This document shows positions 50,305 through 60,395 of a stretch of DNA of 64,000 bases, piece after piece. Each line of letters begins with the position of its first letter. Positions within the stretch are counted from its first letter, which is position 1. The notes below the pieces were generated by a model, which made no database searches, had not been told where the DNA came from, and saw nothing but the letters and a program-made list of their open reading frames with translations. The DNA is from Pseudomonas denitrificans (nom. rej.) (lineage in GTDB: Bacteria > Pseudomonadota > Gammaproteobacteria > Pseudomonadales > Pseudomonadaceae). The DNA is taken from assembly GCF_008807415.1 (NCBI RefSeq), contig NZ_CP043626.1, positions 5,432,501-5,496,500 on the forward strand, read 5' to 3'. The translations under genes and the position numbers were made by a program.

Positions 50305-51146
50305 CAATGGCTCCCCACCGCCTGGTAGGTCGTGCGACCTACCGAGCGCACCAGGTGGCTGGCGTGGACGAAGTTTTCCGAGTGCCCGGCGAAGAACAGC
50401 CCGCCGGGCCGCAGCAGACGCACCATGCGTTCGAGCAGGCGGGTCTGGGTCGGCTTGTCGAAATAGATCATCACGTTGCGGCAGAAGATTGCGTCCAGGC
50501 CGCCGGCAATGCCCCAGTCGCGATCGAGCAGGTTGATCTGCCGGTAGTCGATCATCTGCCGCAGCTCGCGCACCACCCGTGCCTTGCCGGCGTTGCCGCC
50601 GGTGCCGCGGAGGAAGAAGCGCTTCTTCTGCGGCGGGCTCAGCGCCTCGATGCGCTCCAGCGGGTAGATGCCCTGGCGCGCGTGGCCGAGCACGCCGGTG
50701 TCGATGTCCGAGGCGATCAGCTCGATGGGCGGGGCGAAGCTGCCCAGCGCGTCCACCAGGGTCATGGCCATGGAGTAGGGTTCCTCGCCGGTGCTAGAGG
50801 CGGTGGACCAGAAGCGCAGCGGCTGGTGGTCCTGCAACTGCTCGGCGGCGAAGCGGCCGAGGTGGTCGAAGTGGTGTTTCTCGCGGAAGAAGGCGGTGAG
50901 GTTGGTGGTCAGCGCGTTGACGAACTGCTGCCACTCTTCCTCGTGGCTCTCCAGGTAGGCGAAGTACTCGGCGAAGCTGCCCAGCCGCAGGCTGCGCAGG
51001 CGCCTCGAGAGGCGGCTGTAGACCAGCTGCTGCTTGTTCTCCGAGAGGCTGATGCCGGCGTGCCGGTAGAGGCGCTCGCGCACCTGCTGGAAGTCCCGGC
51101 GGGTGTAGTGGAATTCGTGCTCGGGGGCGGGCAGGTTGATCGACAT
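50304..51146 (-). CDS. cheR2: Chemoreceptor methyltransferase CheR2
   Basis: 280 residues. The N-terminal alpha domain (FHYTRRDFQQVRERLY) is followed by the SAM-binding Rossmann motif FWSTASSTGEEPYSMAM. SDIDTGVLGHAR and IFCRNVMIYFDKPTQ are family blocks. It methylates glutamates of the receptor with S-adenosylmethionine, and in P. aeruginosa CheR2 is specific for McpB/Aer2 through its C-terminal pentapeptide. The start MSINLPAPE is favoured; an in-frame ATG ten codons upstream is possible. Confidence 0.94.
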   Translation of the reverse strand: MSINLPAPEHEFHYTRRDFQQVRERLYRHAGISLSENKQQLVYSRLSRRLRSLRLGSFAEYFAYLESHEEEWQQFVNALTTNLTAFFREKHHFDHLGRFAAEQLQDHQPLRFWSTASSTGEEPYSMAMTLVDALGSFAPPIELIASDIDTGVLGHARQGIYPLERIEALSPPQKKRFFLRGTGGNAGKARVVRELRQMIDYRQINLLDRDWGIAGGLDAIFCRNVMIYFDKPTQTRLLERMVRLLRPGGLFFAGHSENFVHASHLVRSVGRTTYQAVGSH

Positions 51147-51231
51147 CGGTTGGTCTCGCGGGTGGACGGATCGCATGAAATGACGGTCATAGCGGGATGA
51201 GTCCGCGACGTCTTTACAGGAGGATCACTGC

Positions 51232-51314
51232 GTAGGATGGGTGGAGCGCAGCGATACCCATGCTGCTGCGGTGGGATGCGTTGATGGGTATCGCTGCGCT
51301 CCACGCCATCCTAC
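51232..51314. repeat. Type B intergenic palindrome, copy 2
   Basis: GTAGGATGGGTGGAGCGCAG then CGATACCCAT, mirrored by ATGGGTATCG then CTGCGCTCCACGCCATCCTAC. Nearly the same as 35856-35936. It sits in the 322-base gap between aer2 and cheR2, inside the Che2 operon, and could alter read-through or mRNA decay between the receptor gene and cheR2. No other gene is visible in that gap. Confidence 0.85.
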
Positions 51315-51468
51315 GTAGGCGTCAGGTTGGCCGGTCGGTGCAGGGGTTCGGCTCGGGCAGATTGAGGCGAGCGGAATGGGGCGCATATCCGTGACCATCC
51401 CTGGTCCGCGCGCGGCGGCCGACCCTCCCATTGCTCCGGCCGCCGCCATCCCTTTCAGCCCCGCCCGA

Positions 51469-53493
51469 TCAGAACTCTTCCCAGTCGTCCTCTTTACCCT
51501 TGGCGCGCACCGCCTTGGCCACGCCGCGGGCGGCGCGAGAGGTGTGCGCGGCCGGCTCGGTGCGGGCCGGGCGGGCGGAGGCCAGCGGCACCACAGTGGC
51601 GGCGATGGATTCGAGCTTGAACACCCCGACCTGCTGATTGAGCATGCCGGCCTGCTCCTGCAGGGCCTCGGCCGAGGCGGCGGCTTCTTCCACCAGCGCG
51701 GCGTTCTGCTGGGTCATCTCGTCCATCTGCGACACGGCGCCGTTCACTTCCTCGATGCCGCTGCTCTGCTCGGCGCTGGCGGCGGCGATCTCGGCCATGA
51801 TGTCGGTGACGCGCTTGATCGCCACCACGATGTCACTCATGGTCTGGCCGGCCTGGGCGACCAGGGTGTTGCCGCTCTCGACCTTGTCCACCGAGTCGTT
51901 GATCAGCGTCTTGATCTCCTTGGCGGCGGCGGCGGAGCGCTGCGCCAGGGTGCGCACTTCACCGGCCACCACCGCGAAGCCGCGGCCCTGCTCGCCGGCG
52001 CGCGCCGCTTCCACCGCGGCGTTGAGCGCGAGGATGTTGGTCTGGAAGGCGATGCCGTCGATCACCCCGATGATGTCGGCGATCTTGCGTGCCGAGTCGT
52101 TGATGGCCGACATGGTGCCCACCACCTTCTGCACCACGCTGCCGCCTTCGGTGGCGACTTCGGACGCATTCACCGCCAGCGAGTTGGCCTGGCGGGCGTT
52201 CTCGGCGTTGAGCTTCACGGTGCTGGTCAGCTCTTCCATGCTCGATGCGGTTTCTTCCAGGCTGGAGGCCTGCTGCTCGGTGCGGGTGGACAGCTCGGCG
52301 TTGCCGCTGGCGATCTCGCTGGCGGCGGTGTGGATGGTGTCGGCCGCCTCGCGGATCTGCCCGAGCATCCGCGACAGGCTCTGCGCGGTCTCGTTGGCGT
52401 AGTCCTTGAGCTCGCCGAAGGTGCCCTGGTAGTCGGCGTCGATGCGCTGGGTCAGGTCGCCCTGGGCCAGTGCGCCGAGCACACGGGTGACGTCGCGCAG
52501 GCCCTTGTCGGCGGTGTCCACCAGGTTGTTCAGGCCGGTGGCTATCTTCAGGAAGAAGCCTTCCTTGTTCGAGGCCTCGATGCGCTTGGTGAAGTCACCG
52601 GCGACGGCGGCGTCCACCAGTTGCGAGACTTCCTGCTCGGCGCGGAATTCCTCGGTGCGGTCGGTCCACTGCACGGCCGAACCCAGGCGCTCGCCGGCGT
52701 CGTTGAACACCGGCACCACGTCCAGGGCGAAACGCCGGCCGCCCAGGTTCAGCTCGGCCTTATGCCGCGCGGTCAGGTGCGCGAGCATGCCGCGCTGGTG
52801 CGCCGGGTTCTTGTGGAACATGTCGATGTTGGCGCCCATCAGGCGGCTGGCGTTGAAGTTCGGCAGCTGCTTGCGGATGTCGGCTTCGGCGTTGCCGAGC
52901 ATCTCGGTCACCGTGCGGTTCATGTAGATGATCTCGAGGTCGTTGTTGGCGATCATCACGTTGGCCGAGACGTTATCCAGCGCGCTCTTGATCCGCGCGT
53001 TGTACTCGGCGGCATCGGCGCTGGCCTTGAGGCTGTCGCGCACGCCGTCGATGGCTTCGGTGATGATGGCCTTCTTGCCCGGCAGGCGGTCCATGTCCAC
53101 CGAGTAGTCGCCCTTGCCGTAGGCGGTGACGGTGGCGACGACGCGCATCTTCACCGCGATGTGCGCGGCGACCAGGTCGTTGATGCCCTTGGCGATGCGC
53201 GCCGGGCGGCCGGCGAACTTGTCCACCGGGATCACCTCGTCGATCCAGCCCAGCTCGTGCTGACGGGTCATTTCCACCAGGCCGGCTTCCAGGGCTTCCA
53301 CCTGGGCCTGCTCGGTGCGCTGCTCACGCAGGGTGCGCTGGATGCTGCGCAGCCCGTCGTAGAGGCGCTCATAGCCGGCGGCCGGGGCTTCGCCGATGGC
53401 GACGTCGAGGTTGCCGTCCACCAGGCTGTGGAGGAGGGCGGTGATGCGGTCGGCGCGTTGCTGCGCCACGGCGTGTGCGTTGAACAGACCCAT
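51469..53493 (-). CDS. aer2: Soluble PAS-heme chemoreceptor Aer2/McpB
   Basis: 674 residues with no membrane segment. Poly-HAMP N-terminal region (about 1-160), a PAS domain (about 170-290, [22 protein letters not shown], with a histidine near [10 protein letters not shown] for heme), more HAMP units (300-420), and the MCP signalling hairpin with tip [22 protein letters not shown]. The last residues DWEEF form the pentapeptide that docks CheR2 in P. aeruginosa (GWEEF there). It binds oxygen through heme in the known orthologue. Two dozen bases of intergenic sequence separate it from cheW2. Confidence 0.93.
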   Translation of the reverse strand: MGLFNAHAVAQQRADRITALLHSLVDGNLDVAIGEAPAAGYERLYDGLRSIQRTLREQRTEQAQVEALEAGLVEMTRQHELGWIDEVIPVDKFAGRPARIAKGINDLVAAHIAVKMRVVATVTAYGKGDYSVDMDRLPGKKAIITEAIDGVRDSLKASADAAEYNARIKSALDNVSANVMIANNDLEIIYMNRTVTEMLGNAEADIRKQLPNFNASRLMGANIDMFHKNPAHQRGMLAHLTARHKAELNLGGRRFALDVVPVFNDAGERLGSAVQWTDRTEEFRAEQEVSQLVDAAVAGDFTKRIEASNKEGFFLKIATGLNNLVDTADKGLRDVTRVLGALAQGDLTQRIDADYQGTFGELKDYANETAQSLSRMLGQIREAADTIHTAASEIASGNAELSTRTEQQASSLEETASSMEELTSTVKLNAENARQANSLAVNASEVATEGGSVVQKVVGTMSAINDSARKIADIIGVIDGIAFQTNILALNAAVEAARAGEQGRGFAVVAGEVRTLAQRSAAAAKEIKTLINDSVDKVESGNTLVAQAGQTMSDIVVAIKRVTDIMAEIAAASAEQSSGIEEVNGAVSQMDEMTQQNAALVEEAAASAEALQEQAGMLNQQVGVFKLESIAATVVPLASARPARTEPAAHTSRAARGVAKAVRAKGKEDDWEEF

Positions 53494-53514
53494 GTTGATT
53501 ATCCTCGGTCGCGA

Positions 53515-54000
53515 TCAGGCGGCGGTTTCGTCGACCAGCGCCATTTCACGGCTGGTCATGAGTTTTTCGATGTCCACCAGGATGAGCATCCGCTCACCGG
53601 CGGTGGCCAGGCCCAGCAGGTACTCGGTGTCGAAGCTGGCGGCGAATTCGGGGCGCGGCTTGATCTCCTCGCCGGCCAGGGCGATCACGTCGGAGACCGA
53701 GTCCACCACCGCGCCGACGATGCGCCGGCCGACGTTGAGGATGATCACCACGGTGAACTGGTCGTAGCTGATGTCGGCCAGATTGAACTTGATGCGCAGG
53801 TCGACGATGGGAACGATGGCCCCGCGCAGGTTGATCACGCCCTTGATGAAGGCGGGGGCGTTGGCGATCGCCGTGACCTGGTCGTAACCACGGATCTCCT
53901 GCACGCGCAGGATGTCGATGGCGTATTCCTCGCGGCCCAGGGTGAAGGTCAGGTACTCCTGCACCGGGCTGCTCGCCGCGTGGGCTTCAGCTGCGCTCAT
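53515..54000 (-). CDS. cheW2: Chemotaxis coupling protein CheW2
   Basis: 161 residues, one CheW SH3-like domain: [25 protein letters not shown] then [22 protein letters not shown] and [14 protein letters not shown]. It bridges receptor and CheA2. The ATG at 54000 lies 14 bases inside the cheA2 end, so it is coupled. The upstream in-frame ATG at 54045 falls in cheA2 coding sequence and is not used. Confidence 0.94.
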   Translation of the reverse strand: MSAAEAHAASSPVQEYLTFTLGREEYAIDILRVQEIRGYDQVTAIANAPAFIKGVINLRGAIVPIVDLRIKFNLADISYDQFTVVIILNVGRRIVGAVVDSVSDVIALAGEEIKPRPEFAASFDTEYLLGLATAGERMLILVDIEKLMTSREMALVDETAA

Positions 54001-55819
54001 GGGTGGATTCTCCTTGTGCTGCCAGACGCGGCAGGGCATCGACATCGAGGATCAGGGCGACGCTGCCGTCGCCCATGATGGTGGCGCCGGCGATCCCGTC
54101 GATCCGGCGGAAGTTCTGTTCCAGGCTCTTGATCACCACCTGCTGCTGGCCGACCAGCTCGTCCACCTGCAGGGCGAAGCTCTTGCCTTCGGATTCGAGG
54201 ATCACCACGATCCCCTGCTCCGGCGGCACGGGCGCGGCGCCGATGCGCAGCAGCTGGTTGAGGGAGAACAGCGGCAGGTATTCGCCGCGCACGCGGATCA
54301 CCGTCGATTCCTCGCCGGCCAGGCCACGCACGTCGTCGGCGCGGGCCTGCAGCGACTCGACGATGTAGGTCAGCGGCACCACATAGTTGACCTTCTCCAC
54401 GGCGACGATCAGGCCGTCGAGGATGGCCAGGGTCAGCGGCAGGCGGATGCTCATGCGCGTGCCCATGCCGGGTGCGGAATCGATGTCGATCCGCCCGCCC
54501 ATGGCCTGGATGTTGCGCCGAACCACGTCCATGCCCACGCCCCGGCCGGACAGCTCGGTGACCGCTTCGGCGGTAGAGAAGCCGGGCATGAAGATCAGTT
54601 GCCAGACGTCCGCGTCGGTCATCCCATCGTGCACGGCCAAGCCCTTTTCGCGGGCCTTGGCGAGGATGCGCTCGCGGGACAGACCACGGCCGTCATCGGA
54701 GATTTCCACCACCACGCTGCCGCCCTGGTGGCTGGCGGCGAGCTTCACCGAGCCCTGGGCCGGCTTGCCGGCGGCCAGGCGTTCGGCGGGCGTCTCGATG
54801 CCGTGGTCGATGCTGTTGCGGACGATGTGGGTGAGCGGGTCGCTGAGCTTCTCGATGACGCTCTTGTCCAGCTCGGTGTGCTCGCCCTGGAGGATCAGTT
54901 CGACCTGCTTGCCCAGCCGCGCCGAGGTGTCGTGCACCAGGCGCGGGAAGCGGCTGAAGATGAAGCTGATCGGCAGCATGCGGATCGACATCACCGATTC
55001 CTGCAGGTCGCGGGTGTTGTGTTCCAGCTGTGCCAGGGCCTGCTGCAGACGCTCGAAGTGGGTGGGGTCGAGATCCTCGCTGAGCTGGCTGAGCATGGCC
55101 TGGGTGATCACCAGCTCGCCCACCAGGTTGATCAGGCTGTCGATCTTTTCGACGCTGACGCGGATGGAACTGGATTCGCTGTCGGCGCGGGCGGTCGGCT
55201 TGGCGACTGCGGCGGGTGCGGGCTTGGGTTGCTCGCTTGGCGCTGTAACCAGTGCGGCGGCCGTGGGAGCGCCGGGTGCCTTGTCGAAGATGCCGTAGGG
55301 CTCGACGGGTTTGACGTCCGGCGCGCCGGGCGCGTCGTCGAAGAAGCCGAAGTCGTCGTCATCACTGGCGCTGGTTTCAGCCGCTGCCGGGGCGCTTTCG
55401 AACAGGTCGTCGTCGACCGCTGCTGCGACCGGCTCCGCGAGCCAGGCGCGCAGGCGCTCCACGGTGGAGGTTACTGGCACGTCCGGATCGGGCACCTGGC
55501 TGCGGTGTGCATCGAGCAGGCGCTGCAGGACGTCGCGAGCTTCGAGGAACACGCCGATCATGTCCACGTGCAGGGCGGTCTGCCCGCAGCGGATGCGGTC
55601 GAGCAGGGTTTCCAGCTCGTGGGTCACGGCGGTCAGGTCGTCGAAACCGAACATGCCGCTGGAGCCCTTGATCGAGTGGGCTGCGCGGAAAATGCCATTG
55701 AGCGTCTCGGCGTCCGGCTGATCGAGGTCGAGCCCGATCAGCAGGAGTTCGAGGGTCGCCAGGTGTTCGTCGGTTTCCTCGAAGAACACCTGGAGGAACT
55801 GCTCCATTCCAGTGGCCAT
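53987..55819 (-). CDS. cheA2: Chemotaxis histidine kinase CheA2
   Basis: 610 residues. HPt domain 1-110 with phospho-His48 in [14 protein letters not shown] linker rich in Ala/Pro/Asp (about 125-210) replaces the usual P2 or shortens it. Dimerisation ([18 protein letters not shown] type, residues 225-290), the HATPase domain ([31 protein letters not shown]), and a C-terminal CheW-like regulatory domain. Substrates in the cluster are CheY2 and CheB2. Spaced 11 bases downstream of cheY. Standard length for Che2. Confidence 0.95.
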   Translation of the reverse strand: MATGMEQFLQVFFEETDEHLATLELLLIGLDLDQPDAETLNGIFRAAHSIKGSSGMFGFDDLTAVTHELETLLDRIRCGQTALHVDMIGVFLEARDVLQRLLDAHRSQVPDPDVPVTSTVERLRAWLAEPVAAAVDDDLFESAPAAAETSASDDDDFGFFDDAPGAPDVKPVEPYGIFDKAPGAPTAAALVTAPSEQPKPAPAAVAKPTARADSESSSIRVSVEKIDSLINLVGELVITQAMLSQLSEDLDPTHFERLQQALAQLEHNTRDLQESVMSIRMLPISFIFSRFPRLVHDTSARLGKQVELILQGEHTELDKSVIEKLSDPLTHIVRNSIDHGIETPAERLAAGKPAQGSVKLAASHQGGSVVVEISDDGRGLSRERILAKAREKGLAVHDGMTDADVWQLIFMPGFSTAEAVTELSGRGVGMDVVRRNIQAMGGRIDIDSAPGMGTRMSIRLPLTLAILDGLIVAVEKVNYVVPLTYIVESLQARADDVRGLAGEESTVIRVRGEYLPLFSLNQLLRIGAAPVPPEQGIVVILESEGKSFALQVDELVGQQQVVIKSLEQNFRRIDGIAGATIMGDGSVALILDVDALPRLAAQGESTHERS

Positions 55820-55830
55820 CGGTGATACCC

Positions 55831-56196
55831 CTAGGGCAGGACCTTGCGGGTGACTTCCAGCAGCTTCGGCGGGTCGAACGGCTTGACCAGCCAGCCGGTG
55901 GCGCCGGCGCTCTTGCCCTGCTGCTTCATGGCGTCGCTGGACTCGGTGGTCAGCATGAGGATCGGCGTGCCGCGGTAGCCGGCCATCTCGCGCAGGCTGC
56001 GGATCAGCGTCAGGCCGTCCATGTTCGGCATGTTCTGGTCGGTGAAGACCAGGTTGTAGGTCTTGCGCTGGGCCTTGCCCAGGCCGTCCTTGCCATCCAC
56101 GGCCTCGTCCACCTCGTAGCCGGCGGACTTGAGCGTGAAGCTCAGCATCTGCCGGATGGAGGCCGAGTCATCGACGATCAGAATCTGCTTTCCCAT
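55831..56196 (-). CDS. cheY2: CheY-type response regulator
   Basis: 121 residues, single receiver domain. Acidic pair DD at 9-10, phospho-acceptor Asp53 (VFTDQNMPNMDG), switch Thr in MLTTESSD, and Lys105 in GWLVKPFDP. In the P. aeruginosa Che2 cluster the partner CheY2 is not a motor CheY and its target is uncertain. The gene lies upstream of cheA2 with a short gap. The region between it and the receptor gene upstream (56197-56366) holds no gene. Confidence 0.93.
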   Translation of the reverse strand: MGKQILIVDDSASIRQMLSFTLKSAGYEVDEAVDGKDGLGKAQRKTYNLVFTDQNMPNMDGLTLIRSLREMAGYRGTPILMLTTESSDAMKQQGKSAGATGWLVKPFDPPKLLEVTRKVLP

Positions 56197-56366
56197 TGCG
56201 TTGCTTCTCCTCGGTTTGCAATGCGTTTGCCTGTCGCCAGGCGCACAGGTGCTCGCGCCATCCCGGCGCGTGGAAATGGTGTGGTGGGCTCAGCCGATCA
56301 GAGCGAGATTCGCCAAGTATTCGAAGACGGACTGCAGCATGTCGGGGCTCCTGCCTTGCCTTCAGT

Positions 56367-57554
56367 TCAGAACAGTTCCACCTCGCCAGCGCTAAGGCTG
56401 GTCTGGGCGACCGGGTTGCTCAGGGGGCGGGCGAGTTCGGCAGTTTCGCCGCGCAGGCGTTCGCTCCATTCGCTGGGCTGGCGGCCATCCAGCGCGCCCA
56501 GGCCGACGGCGAGGGCGCCAAGGCGGGCGCTGTGCTTGCCGATCTGGCCGAGCAGCTGGCTGCTCATGTCCTGGAACTGCAGGGCGGTGACCGCGGCGTT
56601 GACGCCGTCGCCCACTTCCAGGGAGATGCGGTCCAGCTCCTGCACCACCTTCACGGTGTGCTGGTTCATCGCGTCGAGGTCGTCGAGCATGTGCTGGATC
56701 TTTTGCCGCGAATCCAGGGCGAAAGTCATGTCCTTGTCGGCCAGCTGGCTGATCGCGCCTTCGGCGTCCTTGATCTCGCGGTAGACCACGTCGACGTGCT
56801 CACGGATGGCCTGGGAGAAGTGCGTGGAGCGCGTCGACAGCGCGCGCACCTCGTCGGCCACCACGGCGAATCCACGGCCGCTCTCGCCGGCGCGGGCGGC
56901 CTCGATGGCGGCATTGAGGGCCAGCAGGTTGGTCTGCTTGGCGATGGCGTCCATGTCCTGGGTGGACTGCAGGATCTCGGCGATCTTGTGGGTCACGCGG
57001 TCCATGCGCTCTACCAGTTGCTGCGAAGTGCGGCTGGTCTCCAGAGTGGCTTCGACGAACAGCCCGAGGGTTTCCTGGGTGGCGTGGATGAAACGCTGGA
57101 AGTCGATGTCGCCGTCCAGGTGGCCGCGCCCGTCGTAGCGCTCGATCAGCGAGTGGGACAGGCCGCGCTGGGTGTCGATGCGCTCGGCGAGGGCGTGGAA
57201 GCTGTCGGTGAGCTGGCGGATGGCCTGGTGCAGGAGGTTATCGATCTGGTGGGTGTGGCCGTTGAGCGAGGCCAGGTGGCCTTCCACGGCGTCCTGCAGC
57301 GGGCGCCAGTGCGGCAGCTCATCGGTCTGCAGGGTGGTGGCCTGGGCCTCGATGGCGGCCTTGCTGGCGCCGCCCGGCAGGCTGCACAGCACCAGGCTGG
57401 AGAGCCAGCCCACCGGCAGCATCCACCAGAACGGCACGCCGACCGCGCAGAGCACGGCCACGACCGCCCACGGCAGGGTCTGGATGATGAGGCGCCGCGG
57501 CCAGTCCTGGCCGACTTCTTGAACCGCCTGGGGGGTCAACTGTGAATCGCGCAT
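56367..57554 (-). CDS. cttP: Membrane chemoreceptor, CttP-like
   Basis: 395 residues. Two close membrane helices ([36 protein letters not shown], written as one hydrophobic pair) and no large periplasmic sensor. The signalling region has [20 protein letters not shown] and [15 protein letters not shown]. In P. aeruginosa the gene just upstream of cheY2 (CttP) mediates attraction to chlorinated ethenes. Here identity is from position and architecture. ATG at 57554 follows GGAG; ATG at 57569 is an alternative. The much longer frame to 57839 is not supported. Confidence 0.85.
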   Translation of the reverse strand: MRDSQLTPQAVQEVGQDWPRRLIIQTLPWAVVAVLCAVGVPFWWMLPVGWLSSLVLCSLPGGASKAAIEAQATTLQTDELPHWRPLQDAVEGHLASLNGHTHQIDNLLHQAIRQLTDSFHALAERIDTQRGLSHSLIERYDGRGHLDGDIDFQRFIHATQETLGLFVEATLETSRTSQQLVERMDRVTHKIAEILQSTQDMDAIAKQTNLLALNAAIEAARAGESGRGFAVVADEVRALSTRSTHFSQAIREHVDVVYREIKDAEGAISQLADKDMTFALDSRQKIQHMLDDLDAMNQHTVKVVQELDRISLEVGDGVNAAVTALQFQDMSSQLLGQIGKHSARLGALAVGLGALDGRQPSEWSERLRGETAELARPLSNPVAQTSLSAGEVELF

Positions 57555-57875
57555 TGAAGTGCACTCCATTGCCGGGCGCCGGTAACCGGGCCAAACGGCT
57601 GCTGACAACGTCTTGAGCAGGAATTCGGCCCAGCGATTTAAAACTAGAGGGCGGCTCGGTGATGTCAAATTGACGGCATTTTCCTGCCAACCAACAGCGA
57701 GCCTTGATTTAGACGGGTTTTTGCTGGAATGACTGTTCGTCATGACTGTCTGGCGGGCGACGGGCGGTAGGGCGCAGGCCTTGTGTGACGCGGGTTGTAG
57801 CGATTTTTCGATGGCAAAACGTGCCCGCCGGAATGGCATCCGGAGCCACGCTTTGGTGCGGGGGCGGAAGGGGGC

Positions 57876-57947
57876 GTAGGAGCGGACTCCGTCCGCGATA
57901 GGTCCGCATCGCGCCGGATGCCGATCGCGGACGAAGTCCGCTCCTAC
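57876..57947. repeat. Type C intergenic palindrome (GTAGGAGCGGAC)
   Basis: GTAGGAGCGGACTCCGTCCGCGATAG at the left (given in parts: GTAGGAGCGGAC and TCCGCGAT) and ATCGCGGACGAAGTCCGCTCCTAC at the right. It is an inverted repeat of about 25 bases each arm with two mismatches and a GC-rich centre. Fragments of this family recur near 31795-31830 and 61968-61979. It separates the cttP promoter region from the deaminase end. The remaining part of the 402-base gap (57555-57875) shows no gene. Confidence 0.8.
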
Positions 57948-57956
57948 GCAGGTTGG

Positions 57957-59314
57957 TTAGAGCGTACCGAGCAGCTTGCGCGCGGCCTGGGTGTGGTCGG
58001 CGATCAGGCGCTTGAGGTCGAGGCCTTCGACTTCGCCGTCGATGACCCGCCAGGTGCCGCCGATCATGATCCGGTCGGCCTTGTCGGCGCCGCACAGCAG
58101 CAGGGCGGAGAGGGGGTCATGGCTGCCGGAGAAGCGCAATTCGTCGAGCTTGAACAGCGCCAGGTCCGCCTGCTTGCCCACGGCCAGCTCGCCGATGTCG
58201 CTGCGGCCGATCAGCTTGGCCGAACCGCGAGTGGCCCAGCCCAGCGCGCGTTCCGGGGTGATCTGCTCGGCGCCGTAGCGCAGGCGCTGGATGTACAGGG
58301 CCTGGCGGGCTTCGAGGATCATGTTGGAGGCGTCGTTGGAGGCCGAGCCGTCCACGCCGATGCCCACCGGCGCGCCAGCGGCTTCCAGCGCCACGGTCGG
58401 GCAGATGCCCGAGGCCAGGCGCATGTTCGAGCTGGGGCAATGGCAGACCCCGGTGCCGGCTTCGCCGAGGCGGCGGATTTCCTCGTCGTTGAAGTGGATG
58501 CCGTGGGCCAGCCAGGTGCGCGGGCCGAGCCAGCCGACGCTGTCCAGGTAGTCCACGGTGCGTTGGCCGAAGCGCTGCAGGCAGAAGTCTTCCTCGTCGA
58601 GGGTTTCGGCGAGGTGGGTGTGCAGGCGCACGTCCTCGCGCTCGGCCAGCTCGGCGCTGGCGCGCATGATTTCCGGGGTGACCGAGAACGGCGAGCAGGG
58701 CGCCAGGGCGATCTGCACCTGCGCGCCTTCGCCGCGCTGGTGGTATTCGCGGATCAGGCGCTGGCTGTCTTCGAGGATGTCCTCGGCGCTCTGCACGGTC
58801 TGCTGCGGCGGCAGGCCGCCGTCGGCTTCGCCCAGGCTCATCGAGCCACGGGTGAGCATGGCGCGCATGCCCAGTTCCTGGACCACGCCAGCCTGCACGT
58901 CGATGGCCTGTTCGAGGCCGTCGGGGAACAGGTAGTGATGGTCGGCGGCGGTGGTGCAGCCCGACAGCAGCAGTTCGGCCAGCGCCACCTTGGTGGCCAC
59001 GCCGAGCTGCTCGGGGTCAGGCGCGCCCACACCGGGTAGAGGGTCTTCAGCCAGGGGAACAGCGGCTGGTTCACCACCGGCGCCCAGGCGCGGGTGAGGG
59101 TCTGGTAGAAGTGGTGGTGGGTGTTGATCAGGCCGGGCGTCAGCACGTGCTGGCTGGCGTCGAAGGTCTGTTGGCAGGGAGCCGAGGGCTGCTGGCCGGC
59201 AGCGACCAGTTCGACGATGCGACCGTCCTGGACGACGATGCCGCCACGGGCGTCGAGGTCATTGGCGGTGAAGATGGCCAGCGGGTTGCGCAGCCAGAGA
59301 CGCGGGGAAGACAT
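57957..59314 (-). pseudogene. Guanine/8-oxoguanine deaminase (amidohydrolase), frameshifted
   Basis: An amidohydrolase with metal-binding motif TPGLINTHHHFYQTL (HxH), later RLHTHLAETLDEE (His-Glu), WLAHGIHF, and GVGVDGSASND-type Asp motif. The N-terminal third, MSSPRLWLRNPLAIFT to LKTLYPVWARLTP, is in one frame. The rest, starting PEQLGVATKVALAELLLSGC, is in another. Adding one C to the four-base run 59013-59016 (plus-strand G4) joins them into about 452 residues. Related Pseudomonas enzymes deaminate 8-oxoguanine or guanine-like purines. The stop is at 57957. If the shift is a read error, the gene is functional. Confidence 0.88.
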
Positions 59315-59466
59315 GGGTGAGTTCTCCAAACGGACGGAGCCGTTCGTATCGAGCCGGCTCCATGGGGTCATGGGAAGCCAGCTCAGTGTTCACCCTGTCT
59401 GCTGATCCAGGTCCGTTGACCCGAGAGTCAGACGTGGGCGCATGGTAACGCCCACGGGGCTGTCCG

Positions 59467-60150
<684 letters not shown>

Positions 60151-60279
60151 GGCAGGCTCCAGCAAGTGAAGGGAACGCTGAAGGATAACCCACAGGCGGA
60201 CTCTGCTCTTGCAGGACCGAGGGGGACGCCCAGTTCTTGCTCGCGAACCCGACCGGAATCCGGAGCAGGAGCGTTCGCG

Positions 60280-60296
60280 AGCAGGCTCGCTCCTAC
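60280..60296. repeat. REP-type fragment AGCAGGCTCGCTCCTAC
   Basis: 17 bases that also occur, reverse-complemented, at 48679-48695 at the end of cheB2. Around it, GAGCG (60268-60272) and CGCTC (60288-60292) can pair. Common Pseudomonas intergenic repeat word, located between the SDR gene and the MFS terminators. Confidence 0.6.
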
Positions 60297-60318
60297 GAAA
60301 AGCGAAAAGCAGAAACGA

Positions 60319-60344
60319 CAAGGCCCGGCATGCGCCGGGCCTTG
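60319..60344 (-). terminator. Second hairpin after the MFS gene
   Basis: CAAGGCCCGGC-ATGC-GCCGGGCCTTG, a perfect 11-base stem. No strong T-run follows on the minus strand. Backup terminator or mRNA-end element. Confidence 0.6.
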
Positions 60345-60349
60345 TGGAT

Positions 60350-60378
60350 AAAAAGCCCCGGAGAGTGTGCGCCGGGGC
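60350..60378 (-). terminator. Terminator of the MFS permease gene
   Basis: GCCCCGG / CCGGGGC around a GAGAGTGTGCG-type loop. On the minus strand it is followed by TTTTTATCC, a good T-run. Lies 18 bases past the MFS stop. Confidence 0.85.
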
Positions 60379-60395
60379 CTGGGCAAAGAGCCCAA

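Noticed and set aside
51376..54078. 900-residue open frame opposite aer2 and cheW2
   Set aside because: Low-complexity His/Gly/Arg/Ala translation typical of the antisense frame of GC-rich genes; no ribosome site, and the opposite strand has clear domains.
57555..57839. N-terminal extension of the CttP-like receptor
   Set aside because: The extra 95 residues lack a signal or domain, and the ATG at 57554 has a proper ribosome site.
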